A stretch of 64,000 nt of DNA from Bacillus alveayuensis (GCA_030812955.1 JAUSTR010000004.1:124001-188000); one strand, 5' to 3'. Shown: positions 39,411-49,737, counted from the first letter of the stretch. Program-made: numbers and translations. The notes: generated from the sequence alone by a model not told the origin.

Positions 39411-39584
39411 GTCGTTTTTGCAGTCGATCATAATTATATAGGGTAGTATATTACAGATACTTATGGTACAGTTTTTTCACTCTACACGTGTCAAAATTTG
39501 TATCCAACGAAAAATGTCATATCCTTATCTTTTCCCTCATACACTTTGTTGAAATGATTTTCTAAATAAAGGGAGGGATAATCC

Positions 39585-39986
39585 ATTAAAAAACATCAAT
39601 CCTTTAAAAATCCCCCATTAATGTATATTATTCAGCCTGAATTAGAACCGATCTTTTCCTCGATGCAAAAAACGTATGTGATGAAAAAGAAGCAAAAGAA
39701 AGAAGTGAAAAATAAAGAAAGTGCTGTTGAAAAGCCGAAGAGATTAGAACAAAAGGAAGTAGAGAAAAAGCCGATCACTTCATTTAGTATGCTGACGAAT
39801 GAACAAAAGGTTCAAACGTTATTAAATTTGCCTGAAAGCTTAAAGCATGTTAGCTGTAACATCCGCACAACAAAAGACGAATCTTTTTATGGTAAAATAA
39901 CTGAATATAAAGATGGTTACGTGACAATCGATTCGAACAAAGTAAATTTTGAAGAAATTGAGACAATTACATTAATTGGAATATAA
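39585..39986 (+). CDS. cotO: CotO, spore coat morphogenetic protein, probable ATT start
   Basis: 133 residues if translation begins at ATT 39585, 7 nt after AAAGGGAGGG (39568-39577). This gives IKKHQSFKNPPLMYIIQPEL, which resembles the basic start plus PLMYISQPEL of B. subtilis CotO. The first ATG (39621) falls inside that conserved segment and has no ribosome site, and a stop at 39579-39581 rules out anything earlier. The middle is lysine/glutamate-rich; the end (SLKHVSCNIRTTKDESFYGKI) is the conserved domain. Role: outer coat assembly. Confidence 0.82.
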   Translation: MKKHQSFKNPPLMYIIQPELEPIFSSMQKTYVMKKKQKKEVKNKESAVEKPKRLEQKEVEKKPITSFSMLTNEQKVQTLLNLPESLKHVSCNIRTTKDESFYGKITEYKDGYVTIDSNKVNFEEIETITLIGI

Positions 39987-40021
39987 AAAACAAAAAGGTC
40001 TAACTCCACAATTTTATTTGA

Positions 40022-40214
40022 GACTGTTTTCGTAAACTTTGTTGCTTTTCGACTGGCCATGAGCCGAACAAAGCACGTGGTCGGACAAATTATATTTGTC
40101 CGATCATCGACTTTTGTTCGGTTCACGTCACGCTTTAGCGTGTAGCAAGCGTATCGCTTGCCTGACAGTCGAAAAGTTATCGTATAGTAAAGCAACAATC
40201 TTTAGAAAAGAGCC
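40022..40214 (-). repeat. Family A MITE-like repeat, copy 5
   Basis: 193 bp, full-length palindromic core. Perfect 8-bp flanking repeats TTATTTGA (40014-40021 and 40215-40222). It sits between cotO and the hairpin that should terminate cotO. Confidence 0.9.
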
Positions 40215-40221
40215 TTATTTG

Positions 40222-40258
40222 AAGAAGCTAGGCTTTTCGCCTCGCTTCTTTGTTTTTT
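40222..40258 (+). terminator. Probable cotO terminator, displaced by a MITE
   Basis: AAGAAGC-GGC/GCC-GCTTCTT stem followed by TGTTTTTTT, directly beyond copy 5. Further inverted AGCGAAAGC/GCTTTCGCT at 40324-40332 and 40388-40396 is present in the remaining gap. Confidence 0.78.
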
Positions 40259-40406
40259 TATCATATCAGAATTTATATCATGATCACGAAGGAATAAACC
40301 CTTTTATATAGTTATGGATGTCTAGCGAAAGCAGCCCAGCGACTAGTAAACTTCCCTCTCCTCCTTCCGATAAGTCAACATCCACGCTTTCGCTTTTCTT
40401 AACTCA

Positions 40407-41528
<1,122 letters not shown>

Positions 41529-41702
41529 TCACATGTTATATTCCTATCTTATCTTAAAATATGTTAGAATCATGTATTTTGTCCTAGATAATCGTCTAAT
41601 TTGTTGAGATTTATAAAAAAGATGTCAAGAACAAATCACAACTACGTACCATTTTCCGTAATCTATGTTAAAGGGGAATTTTGACTGAAATGGAGGTAGC
41701 AT

Positions 41703-42830
41703 ATGAAAATTGCGTTAATAGCTACAGAAAAATTGCCAGTCCCAGCTGTTAAAGGGGGAGCCATCCAAATATATTTAGATGCGGTTGGTCAAATCATCGC
41801 CCAAAAGCATGATGTGACGATTTTTTCTATTACCCATCCAGAACTAGCGGAAACGGAAAAGACAAATGGTGTCACATATGTTCGTTTTCCAGAACCGCAA
41901 TATATTGAATCCATCACTCAATATATTAAAGAACATAAATTTGATGTGATCCACGTATGTAATCGCCCTCTTTGGATTGAACCACTACATGAAGCTTCAC
42001 CTAACACGAAATTCATTTTAAGTGTTCACAATGAAATGTTCGCAAATGAAAAAATAAGTGAAGAAAAAGGGGCAACATGTATTTCACTTGTTTCAAAAAT
42101 TGTAACTGTTAGCGATTATATTGGCTCAACAATCAAAAATCGATTTCCTCAGGCAAGCAATAAAGTACAAACCGTTTATTCTGGTGTCAATGTTCATCAA
42201 TTTTATCCAGCGTGGACACAAAAAGGAAGAGAAATGAAACGCCAAGTGCGAAGCAAGCTAGGATTGGAAGGGAAAAAAGTCATATTATTTGTTGGACGAT
42301 TAAGTAAAGTAAAAGGCCCGCACATTTTGCTGCAAGCATTACCAAACATTATTAGTAAACACCCAAATGCTGTTATGGTCTTTATTGGTTCAAAATGGTT
42401 TGGAGAAAATGAAATCAATAACTATGTTAAACATTTATACACACTTGGGGCACTGTATCCTGAACATGTTCAGTTTATTAATTTTGTAAAACCAGATGAA
42501 ATTGCAAGTCTATTTGCAATGTCTGATCTCTTTGTATGCTCATCACAATGGCAAGAGCCGTTAGCTCGGGTTCACTATGAAGCGATGGCATGTGGTCTGC
42601 CGATTATTACGAGCAAGCGTGGAGGAAATCCTGAAGTGATTGAGGAAGGAAAAAACGGTTATGTAATCGATGACTTTGAAAATCCAGAGGCTTATGCAAT
42701 GGTCATCAATACTCTATTAGGGCAAAGCAATCAACTCGAACTAATGGGAAAATACGGCAGGCAGAAAGTAGAGCAATCGTTCCAATGGAATCATGTAGCA
42801 GCCAATTTAATGAGAGTCTATGAAAATTAA
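41703..42830 (+). CDS. cotSA: CotSA, spore coat glycosyltransferase (GT4)
   Basis: 375 residues, near the 377 of B. subtilis CotSA. GT-B fold: MKIALIATEKLPVPAVKGGAI, VKGPHILLQALPNII after ILFVGRLSK, and the donor-site EAMACGLPIITSKRGGNPEVI with its glutamates. It should transfer sugar from a nucleotide donor in the mother cell to coat components. ATG follows AATGGAGGTAGC. cotS follows 32 nt later. Confidence 0.9.
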   Translation: MKIALIATEKLPVPAVKGGAIQIYLDAVGQIIAQKHDVTIFSITHPELAETEKTNGVTYVRFPEPQYIESITQYIKEHKFDVIHVCNRPLWIEPLHEASPNTKFILSVHNEMFANEKISEEKGATCISLVSKIVTVSDYIGSTIKNRFPQASNKVQTVYSGVNVHQFYPAWTQKGREMKRQVRSKLGLEGKKVILFVGRLSKVKGPHILLQALPNIISKHPNAVMVFIGSKWFGENEINNYVKHLYTLGALYPEHVQFINFVKPDEIASLFAMSDLFVCSSQWQEPLARVHYEAMACGLPIITSKRGGNPEVIEEGKNGYVIDDFENPEAYAMVINTLLGQSNQLELMGKYGRQKVEQSFQWNHVAANLMRVYEN

Positions 42831-42862
42831 GATGGTGTTTAATGAAAGGAAGGTGTAAATCG

Positions 42863-43918
42863 TTGACTGAGCAAATCGACAATAGGAATGTCATTCAAAA
42901 TGTTCTGGATTTATATCCTTTTAACGTTCAAAATGTATCATTAATTTCAATGAAAAGCGGAAGGACAACATGGTTAGTAGATACAGACGAAGGTCAAAAA
43001 GTTTTAAAAAATACACAAATAAAGCCTCAAAAAATGCTCTTTATTGCTGAAGCTCATGAACATTTGCAAAACAATGGACTTTCAATCGCGAAAATCCATC
43101 GAACAAAAAATGGAGCTATTACGGTAGGGGCAGAGCAATCAGCATTTGTTTTATACGATAGAGTAGAGGGCAATGAGGTCATTTATTATAACGAAGAAAA
43201 ACTGATGGAAACCATGACGTTTATGGCGCAATTTCATCAGCTTTCCAAAGGATATGTACCAAACCCTGAAAGCAAAAAAAGAGGAAGACTTGGCAAATGG
43301 CATAAGCTCTATCGCTGGAAGCTTCAAGAATTAGAAGGGAACAAAAAGATAGCCCAAAGTTTATCTACAGATCCATTTTCCATGATGTTTTTAGAACATG
43401 TGGACAATATGCTGCAAAGGGGAAGAGAAGCTCTACAAGAACTAGATGAAGCTCCTTATCAAAACTGGACGAGAGAATGGATAGAAGCTAGTGGATTTTG
43501 TCAGCAAGATTTTACGATAGCTCGATTCATTGATACGGAAGATGGTTTATTTATGAAAGAATTACATTCAATTACGTATGATCTCCCCTCAAGAGATATC
43601 CGCATATTAATTAACAAAGTGATGAAAAAAATGTCGATATGGGACTCCGAATTAGCGCTGAAAATGATTCGTGCCTATCATTCCGTTCACCCATTAACCG
43701 AAGATCAATATAAAGTGTTATGGACAGATCTTAAATTTCCACATTTATTTTGCTCGATTATTCATAAATACTATTTAGGTCAAAAAGCATCTTGGTCTGA
43801 TGAAAAGTATATGTGGGCATTGCAAAATATTATATCGCTGGAAAATTCAAAAAGTGAATTTTTAAATCAAATTCCTGTATTGGTAAAAAGTATAAATGAT
43901 ACGAAGGAGGGAGAATAA
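42863..43918 (+). CDS. cotS: CotS, spore coat protein (kinase-like fold, degenerate)
   Basis: 351 residues from TTG 42863, exactly the length I recall for B. subtilis CotS; the ribosome site GGAAGGTG favours this start over ATG 42842. The kinase-like fold is kept (FVLYDRVEGNEVIYYNEEKL, MTFMAQFHQLSKG) but the catalytic loop reads CQQDFTIARF instead of HQDxxxxN, and the metal DxD region reads KELHSI. It is therefore probably a structural pseudokinase. It overlaps the next gene's ATG (TAATG). Confidence 0.87.
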   Translation: MTEQIDNRNVIQNVLDLYPFNVQNVSLISMKSGRTTWLVDTDEGQKVLKNTQIKPQKMLFIAEAHEHLQNNGLSIAKIHRTKNGAITVGAEQSAFVLYDRVEGNEVIYYNEEKLMETMTFMAQFHQLSKGYVPNPESKKRGRLGKWHKLYRWKLQELEGNKKIAQSLSTDPFSMMFLEHVDNMLQRGREALQELDEAPYQNWTREWIEASGFCQQDFTIARFIDTEDGLFMKELHSITYDLPSRDIRILINKVMKKMSIWDSELALKMIRAYHSVHPLTEDQYKVLWTDLKFPHLFCSIIHKYYLGQKASWSDEKYMWALQNIISLENSKSEFLNQIPVLVKSINDTKEGE

Positions 43919-44538
43919 TGCAAGAACAAAATGGTAAGGATTTAAACATTCCAACAGTTGATATTCGAAAATATGCGTTTTCTCCTCCTGGTCCGATGGG
44001 ATGGAGCTTTCAAGAATATGAAAAATTGTTAGAAAATCCAGATGAATCTTTAAATCAACAATCTCAATTTTCTATTTTATTAAATTCACTTCAAGATACA
44101 GAGCTTACCGAATTACCTTCTCACACAAAGCCTTTGGAACAACCCGCACCCACCGATTCGAATTCCCAAAATGGCGAGTCAGAATTACCTTTATTACAAA
44201 AATCAGGGGAAGAGGTGAATAATATGGAAAATATAGAATGGACAAAAGATATTGAAGAAGAAATTACGTTATCGGAAAACGATGACTCAACTGATGTAGA
44301 TCATATCTTGAGTTCAACAGAGATCATCAATGAGGAAGAAATGTTAAGTCAAGAAGAAGTGTTCGACGGAGAAGATGTTTCGAATCAAGAAGAAGCAGAA
44401 GAAGATGCCAACCAGGAAGAAAAGGCTAGTGAAGAAGAAAATCTCAATCAAAGAAAACCACGTGATATTTTTATTACCGGTAAAAGAAGAAAACAGAAAG
44501 CTAAAGCAAAAATAGGATCTAATATAGTATTTTTTTAA
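43918..44538 (+). CDS. Acidic low-complexity protein in the cotSA-cotS operon
   Basis: 206 residues, not recognised. A short ordered-looking start (IPTVDIRKYAFSPPGPMGWSFQEYE) is followed by about 140 residues rich in Glu, Asp, Ser, Asn and Gln, then a basic tail (RKPRDIFITGKRRKQKAKAK). The ATG overlaps the cotS stop, and a terminator follows, so it is the third gene of the coat operon. Probably an intrinsically disordered coat component; inferred from context only. Confidence 0.78.
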   Translation: MQEQNGKDLNIPTVDIRKYAFSPPGPMGWSFQEYEKLLENPDESLNQQSQFSILLNSLQDTELTELPSHTKPLEQPAPTDSNSQNGESELPLLQKSGEEVNNMENIEWTKDIEEEITLSENDDSTDVDHILSSTEIINEEEMLSQEEVFDGEDVSNQEEAEEDANQEEKASEEENLNQRKPRDIFITGKRRKQKAKAKIGSNIVFF

Positions 44539-44550
44539 AGGACAAAAAGG

Positions 44551-44600
44551 GCTGATTCAAACATCCGTATATTCGTAATGTTTGAATCAGCTTCCTTTTT
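44551..44600 (+). terminator. Terminator of the cotSA-cotS operon
   Basis: GCTGATTCAAACAT/ATGTTTGAATCAGC followed by TTCCTTTTTT. Confidence 0.9.
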
Positions 44601-44611
44601 TACGAATAGAT

Positions 44612-44787
44612 GAAACCGAGAGATTGAAGTGTGAAACCGAGAGATTGAAGTGTGAAACCGAGAGATTGAAGTGTGAAACCGAGAGATTGAAGTATGAAAC
44701 CGAGAGATTGAAGGGTGAAACCGAAAGATTCGAGCACGAACCGAGAGATTGAATCGCTAAATCGAGAACTTTGTGCACCAAACCGAA
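44612..44787. repeat. 21-bp tandem repeat array 2
   Basis: About eight units of GAAACCGAGAGATTGAAGTG plus one base, the first five nearly identical and later ones diverging, ending 12 bp before the ytcC stop. Same period as array 1 at 37278-37371 but a different sequence. An open frame on the minus strand (NLSVSHF repeats) is a by-product of the 21-bp unit. Confidence 0.93.
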
Positions 44788-44799
44788 GGACTAGACCAT

Positions 44800-45942
44800 T
44801 TATTTCTGTTTCATGGCTTTTTCGTAAACAGATTCAAGTCGAGTTGCTGTATGTTCGAATTTGAAGTTCATTTCAGTAAGTAGTCTTCCATTTTTCCCGA
44901 ACCTTTGACATAATTCCGGGCTGTTCAGAAGGAAATTTATGCATTTGGTAAAGCTTTCAACTTGATAATAATGATCAATGACGAGTCCGTTAAAATCGTG
45001 AAAAATAACTTCTGCATTGCCGCCTCGATTCGTCGTAATAATCGGGAGCTGGGCTGCCATTGCCTCATAGTGAATACGTGCTAACGGTTCATGCCATCGT
45101 GAGCTGCAAACAAGAACATCCCCAGCTAATAAGATGTTCGGAATGTCTTTTGACGGGACGAAATTTGTAAAAAGGATATGATTTTTAATTGGTGCAGCTA
45201 GTTCATATAAGGAACGAACGTAATCATTCACTCCGTTATCACTAAACCATTTGCCTCCGACTATCACTAAAACAGCATTAGGATGTTCCTTAATGACATC
45301 GTACATCGCTTTGATTAATAAATCTGGTCCTTTCGTTTTACTTAATCTACCGACAAATAAAATCACTTTCTTCTCATCTATTTGTAGCTTGTTTCTAATT
45401 TGCTGTCGAATGGCTTTCCCTTTTTGTGATGAACGTAGCGGATAGTTATTGATATCAACACCCGAATATACGACTGTTGTTTTTTCTTTTGCTTTGGGAT
45501 AACGGTCAGTCAGTGTACGCTTAATATATTCACTAACCGTCGTAAAGGCATTTGTGTACTGAATAGCTTCTTTCGCTTCAGATTCAGCGATCTTAAGTGG
45601 TGAAAACATATCATTATGAAGACTTGTAATGATGATGCTGTTAGGTGATGCATGATGAATCTTTTTGACCTGTTTTGGCCGATTAAATATGTGAATAAGA
45701 TCAAAGGAATGTTGCGACAAGTCTTTTACAACATCGTTGTAATAATTCACTTGTGGAAAGCGTACATATTGAATGCCATTTTCAATGCTTTTTGCCGGTA
45801 ATTGTGGTTCTACGATGGAGTAAATGGTTAATGAATGTTTTTTCGCAAAATAAGGGGCGATGCCATCAATCATCAACTGAATGGCTCCCCCTTTTATAGC
45901 AGGTGAGGGAAGTTTTTCTGTGCAAATAAAGGCAATTTTCAA
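44800..45942 (-). CDS. ytcC: YtcC-like glycosyltransferase, CotSA paralogue (GT4)
   Basis: 380 residues. Starts MKIAFICTEKLPSPAIKGGA, clearly related to CotSA at 41703-42830 over its whole length; the donor site reads EAMAAQLPIITTNRGGNAEVI. It is the last gene of ytcA-ytcB-ytcC and overlaps ytcB by 4 nt. Expected to use a nucleotide sugar from that pathway to glycosylate the spore surface. Paralogy with CotSA suggests a duplicated transferase with changed donor or acceptor. Confidence 0.88.
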   Translation of the reverse strand: MKIAFICTEKLPSPAIKGGAIQLMIDGIAPYFAKKHSLTIYSIVEPQLPAKSIENGIQYVRFPQVNYYNDVVKDLSQHSFDLIHIFNRPKQVKKIHHASPNSIIITSLHNDMFSPLKIAESEAKEAIQYTNAFTTVSEYIKRTLTDRYPKAKEKTTVVYSGVDINNYPLRSSQKGKAIRQQIRNKLQIDEKKVILFVGRLSKTKGPDLLIKAMYDVIKEHPNAVLVIVGGKWFSDNGVNDYVRSLYELAAPIKNHILFTNFVPSKDIPNILLAGDVLVCSSRWHEPLARIHYEAMAAQLPIITTNRGGNAEVIFHDFNGLVIDHYYQVESFTKCINFLLNSPELCQRFGKNGRLLTEMNFKFEHTATRLESVYEKAMKQK

Positions 45943-46895
45943 GCTTTCCCCTCCTTGATGATGTCTTGAATGTATAGAATTTCTTTCATTAATCCTTCCT
46001 TTAACGAAACAACTGGATGATAACCTAAAATGTTTTTGGCAAGTGTAATGTCAGCATAAGTATGTTTCGGTTCCCCATGTACTTTTGGTTGATATTGAAT
46101 CGTTGCTTTTTTTCCTGTTATTTGTTCTAATAATTGAATGACTTCGTTCACAGAGGCACGTTCTAATCCCCCAATGTTAAAGGTTTTTCCCTTTGCTTGA
46201 TCGTTGTTGATAGCCGAAATGATGCCATTTACACAGTCGTCGATGTACGTAAAATCACGGGATTGAGTTCCGTCACCGAAAACAGTAATTGGCTGATCTT
46301 GTAGTAATTGCTTAATAAAAATATGAAAAGCCATATCGGACCGTTGTCTTGGACCATAGACAGTAAAAAAGCGTAAAATGACAACGGGGATTCCGAAGCT
46401 TTTTTCATATAAACGGCATAAATGCTCACCAGCAAGCTTTGTCACACCATATGGAGACAGTGGTTCCGGAAGCATATTCTCTTTTACTTTTCCGTTTTTT
46501 TGTCCATATACTGATGACGTCGAGGCATACACAAATTTTTTGATCGATGAATTTTTTAAAGCCTCGAGCAATCGTTGCGTCACGAGAATATTGTTTTGAA
46601 CATAAGGCTCAAAATCATTTCCCCAGCTAGTGCGGACACCAGGTATACCCGCTAAGTGAAAAACTATATCAATGTCAGAAAGAAGTCCCTTTAAATCTGT
46701 AATATACAAATCTTTTTGTTGAAAATGAAAGCGAGGGTGATTCAATAGAGGTTCTAAGTTCTTGTTTTTGATTTGAATGGAAGTGGGACCGATAAACTGA
46801 TCGACGCCAATAACCGTAAAATGTTCATTCTCTAACAATTTTTCACATAAGTGAGATCCGATAAATCCAGCTGCACCTGTTACTAAAATATTCAT
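45939..46895 (-). CDS. ytcB: YtcB-like nucleotide-sugar epimerase
   Basis: 318 residues, extended SDR: GAAGFIGSHLCEKLL at the nucleotide loop, STSSVYGQ and YGVTKLAGE with the YxxxK pair, then RFFTVYGPRQRSDMAFHIF. Closest to UDP-glucuronate 4-epimerase types, which fits its place after a UDP-glucose dehydrogenase. It would give UDP-galacturonate, an inference from context. Shares one base with ytcA and overlaps ytcC by 4 nt. Confidence 0.88.
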   Translation of the reverse strand: MNILVTGAAGFIGSHLCEKLLENEHFTVIGVDQFIGPTSIQIKNKNLEPLLNHPRFHFQQKDLYITDLKGLLSDIDIVFHLAGIPGVRTSWGNDFEPYVQNNILVTQRLLEALKNSSIKKFVYASTSSVYGQKNGKVKENMLPEPLSPYGVTKLAGEHLCRLYEKSFGIPVVILRFFTVYGPRQRSDMAFHIFIKQLLQDQPITVFGDGTQSRDFTYIDDCVNGIISAINNDQAKGKTFNIGGLERASVNEVIQLLEQITGKKATIQYQPKVHGEPKHTYADITLAKNILGYHPVVSLKEGLMKEILYIQDIIKEGKA

Positions 46896-48175
46896 TACCT
46901 ACCCACTCCAATGTACGTAAAACCGTGTTGTTTGATTACATCGGGATCTAAACAGTTCCGGCCATCTATAATGACTTGACCTTTCATGAATTGTTTCACT
47001 TTCTTCCAATCAAGATTTTTATGTTCATCCCAATCGGTTAAAATTAACAATCCGTTTACATTTTTCATCGCCTCATATGGACTACGAAACTGTAGAATGT
47101 GTTTTAATTCGTTTGACAACGTTGCTTTCGGGTCATAGGCGTGAATCGTATACCCTTTTTCGTGAAGTTCTTTCATGATTTTAATGGCTGGAGAATAGCG
47201 AATATCATCGGTATTTGGTTTAAATGCAATTCCTAAAGCAGCAAGTGTACAAAGTGTATTTGGAAAGTGTTCTTTCACTTTCTTTAAAAAATAGTCCGCT
47301 TGTGCATGATTAACCGTTTGCACAGCTTTCAGTAAATGAGGATGAATGTTTTTCTTTTTTGCACTAAATTCAAGGGCCTGTAAATCTTTTGGAAAGCAAG
47401 AGCCGCCATAGCCGATTCCTGCCTGAAGAAAATGGGGGCAAATTCGAGGATCAAGACCGATTCCTTTTGCTACATCGTTAACATCGACATCGTATTGATC
47501 ACATATTTGAGCCATTTCGTTAATGAAAGAAATTTTCGTAGCTAAAAAAGCGTTTGAGGCATATTTAATCATTTCCGCTCCACTTAAGCTCGTCACAACA
47601 AATGGGGCATTGATCCCTTCATAAACGGACTTCATAATCGAAATAGACTTATGATCCTCTTTTAGCTTTCCAATAACAATCCGATCAGGATTTCGGCTAT
47701 CATAAACGGCTGATCCTTCTCGTAAAAATTCTGGGTTAGACACTATAGAATACAGCTCTTGATTTACTCCATTTTGTTGTAGTCTTTGATGACATTGAAT
47801 ATTTGTACCTGGAGGCACAGTACTTTTAATGACAATCGTTTTATAAGAGTTCATATATTTAGATAATTCATCAAGTGCATTAAAAAGATAAGTTAAGTTG
47901 GGGCTACCATCATCATTTGAAGGAGTGCCAACAGTAATAAAAATAACTTCAGCTGGCTCTATTGCTTGTTTCATGTTTAGGGTAAAGGATAAACGGGTTT
48001 TATTCCGCTTTAAATAATCCTCAAGGTCTGGTTCATAAATCGTTATTATTCCCTTTTGTAAGGAGTTGATTTTATTTGGATCGTTATCTAAACACGTTAC
48101 ATGATGACCGATATCAGCTAAAACAGCTGCCGTTATTAAACCGACATATCCTGTTCCAATGATGCAAATATTCAT
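46895..48175 (-). CDS. ytcA: YtcA-like UDP-glucose 6-dehydrogenase
   Basis: 426 residues. NAD loop IGTGYVGLITAAVLADIGH at the start, FITVGTPSNDDGSPN, and the catalytic cysteine in GYGGSCFPKDLQAL; C-terminal FKPNTDDIRYSPAI. Oxidises UDP-glucose to UDP-glucuronate. First gene of the minus-strand ytcABC operon, divergent from ytdA, whose product supplies UDP-glucose. A possible sigma-K promoter lies about 180 bp upstream. Confidence 0.93.
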   Translation of the reverse strand: MNICIIGTGYVGLITAAVLADIGHHVTCLDNDPNKINSLQKGIITIYEPDLEDYLKRNKTRLSFTLNMKQAIEPAEVIFITVGTPSNDDGSPNLTYLFNALDELSKYMNSYKTIVIKSTVPPGTNIQCHQRLQQNGVNQELYSIVSNPEFLREGSAVYDSRNPDRIVIGKLKEDHKSISIMKSVYEGINAPFVVTSLSGAEMIKYASNAFLATKISFINEMAQICDQYDVDVNDVAKGIGLDPRICPHFLQAGIGYGGSCFPKDLQALEFSAKKKNIHPHLLKAVQTVNHAQADYFLKKVKEHFPNTLCTLAALGIAFKPNTDDIRYSPAIKIMKELHEKGYTIHAYDPKATLSNELKHILQFRSPYEAMKNVNGLLILTDWDEHKNLDWKKVKQFMKGQVIIDGRNCLDPDVIKQHGFTYIGVGR

Positions 48176-48353
48176 GCGTTTACCCCTCTCTAAAGCATTG
48201 TTCGATCTAAAAGAAAAAGAGTTTCCTTTCTCTATAGCCTATAGCTAATTTAGCTTAGTTGTGACAGTTCCCAATGCCCAATTGTTACAACGAAAGTTGA
48301 TACGATTTAACCCATTTTCTTATGGACAATTTCCGATAACGTTTCATAAAGAA

Positions 48354-48380
48354 TAAAATATGTTTAAAAGAGTGAAAGGT
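48354..48380 (-). promoter_or_regulatory. Possible sigma-K promoter for ytcABC
   Basis: On the minus strand CATATTTTA (complement of 48354-48362) fits the sigma-K -10 CATANNNTA, with AC at the complement of 48379-48380, 16 bp away. The implied leader to ytcA is about 180 nt, which is long. Confidence 0.4.
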
Positions 48381-48393
48381 GGGGCAATGAATT

Positions 48394-49200
48394 GTGGTAA
48401 AAAAAGCAATCATACCGGCAGCTGGATATGGAACGAGAAGTCTCCCCATTACAAAAGTAATCCCGAAAGAAATGTTTCCGATTGGGGTTAAGCCTGCCAT
48501 CCAGTATGTTGTTGAGGAAGCGCTTGATTCAGGTATTGAGCATATATTAATCATTGTTTCCCGCTCTAAAAGCATGATTGTTGACTATTTTGATGAATCG
48601 TTAGAGCTCGACACGTTTCTTGAACAAAGCAATAAGCAACATCTAAAGTCTAAATTGCAAATTCCGAAAAATCAGCTTCATTATACACGACAGCCATACG
48701 CAAAAGGATTAGGAGATGCCATTCGTTTAGGAGAAACGTTTATTGGTGATGAACCGTTTGCTGTATTATTACCAGATGATATTATCGTGTCAGAAGAAAA
48801 GCCCGGTTTAAGAGAGTTAATACACGTATTCGAACAAACCGGTTCATCTGTGATCGGATTGAAAGAAGTTGAAGAAAAATTTCTTCATCAATATGGTGTA
48901 ATAGGTGGAACGAAAGAGTCGGAAGGGATTTATAAGATTCAAGAAATGATTGAAAAGCCAAAAAAACAAGCTCCTTCAAACCTAGCGGTTGTGGGAAGAT
49001 ATGTGTTGAATCCTTCAATTTTTTTTTACTTAAAAAAAATAAATCCTGGAGCGGGGGGAGAATTACAATTAACAGATGCCATTAAAGAGCTCATTAAAAA
49101 AGAAATTTGCTTCGGAAAAGTGTTAACAGGTGATCGTTATGACATTGGAAATGTAAACGATTATATTAACATCGTAAACTTAATGAAGCCAGACAATTAG
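48394..49200 (+). CDS. ytdA: YtdA-like UTP-glucose-1-phosphate uridylyltransferase
   Basis: 268 residues. GalU/GtaB motifs: AIIPAAGYGTRSLPITKVIPKEMFPIG, LPDDIIV and YDIGNVNDYI. Makes UDP-glucose from UTP and glucose-1-phosphate. GTG start behind AAAGGTGGGG. Divergent from ytcABC as a dedicated supply gene; in B. subtilis ytdA also lies next to ytcABC. Confidence 0.92.
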   Translation: MVKKAIIPAAGYGTRSLPITKVIPKEMFPIGVKPAIQYVVEEALDSGIEHILIIVSRSKSMIVDYFDESLELDTFLEQSNKQHLKSKLQIPKNQLHYTRQPYAKGLGDAIRLGETFIGDEPFAVLLPDDIIVSEEKPGLRELIHVFEQTGSSVIGLKEVEEKFLHQYGVIGGTKESEGIYKIQEMIEKPKKQAPSNLAVVGRYVLNPSIFFYLKKINPGAGGELQLTDAIKELIKKEICFGKVLTGDRYDIGNVNDYINIVNLMKPDN

Positions 49201-49220
49201 TTGTTGCTTTTTTTCAACAT

Positions 49221-49398
49221 GGCTATTTTCGTAAACTTTGTTGTTTTCCGACTGTCCATGAACCCACTGGTCGGACAAATCACAGTTGTCCGACCAGCGA
49301 CTTTTGTTCGGTCACTCTATAGCGTGACATAGCAAGCGTATCACTTGCCTATGACAGTCGAAAAGCAATAGTAAAGCAACAATCTTTTAGAAAAGAGA
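49221..49398 (-). repeat. Family A MITE-like repeat, copy 6
   Basis: About 178 bp from GGCTATTTTCGTAAAC to AGAAAAGAG; the GAACCGAACAAA arm is partly lost. No clear target duplication, so it is an older copy. Confidence 0.8.
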
Positions 49399-49405
49399 AA
49401 AAGTT

Positions 49406-49440
49406 AAAGCGAAGTCCAACGCTGTTAGACTTCGCTTTTT
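49406..49440. terminator. Bidirectional terminator
   Basis: AAAGCGAAGTC/GACTTCGCTTTTT between ytdA (with MITE copy 6) and the minus-strand gene ending at 49468. Confidence 0.85.
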
Positions 49441-49467
49441 ATATTCTTATTTCATAATGATGAAACA

Positions 49468-49737
49468 TTATTCGTCTTCCTCCATCTTTGTTTTTGACTC
49501 TGGGGTATCTAATGAAATGATCTCATGACTCGATATGGTGAGATCTTTTCCGCCTTCAGGATAAAATCGGTCTACTTGTAAAGTTGCTTCTTTCGTTTCT
49601 TCATCATACTCTTCAAAAGATGCTTCATAATAGATGTTATCAGTGGTTTCAACATTCACTTCCGTACCCGGTTTTAATTGTTCTAGTTGTTTTCGAATGG
49701 GATTATCATACTGAAAAATGACTTTAAACTTCGCCAT
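49468..49737 (-). CDS. Small acidic hypothetical protein
   Basis: 89 residues, ATG behind AAGGAGGAGAG. Predicted mostly beta (FKVIFQYDNPIRKQLEQLKP, VNVETTDNIYYEASFEEYDE) with an acidic tail KTKMEEDE. No signal or membrane segment. Not recognised. It lies inside the spore-surface region between ytdA and yjcA, so a sporulation role is possible but unproven. Confidence 0.72.
   Translation of the reverse strand: MAKFKVIFQYDNPIRKQLEQLKPGTEVNVETTDNIYYEASFEEYDEETKEATLQVDRFYPEGGKDLTISSHEIISLDTPESKTKMEEDE

Noticed and set aside
44587..44781. Repeat-peptide gene (NLSVSHF repeats) on the minus strand
   Set aside because: Created by the 21-bp unit; the opposite strand is equally open and no start signal is present.
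44605..44790. Repeat array as a possible CRISPR
   Set aside because: The 21-bp units are directly joined, with no unique spacers, and there are no cas genes; the same holds for 37278-37371.
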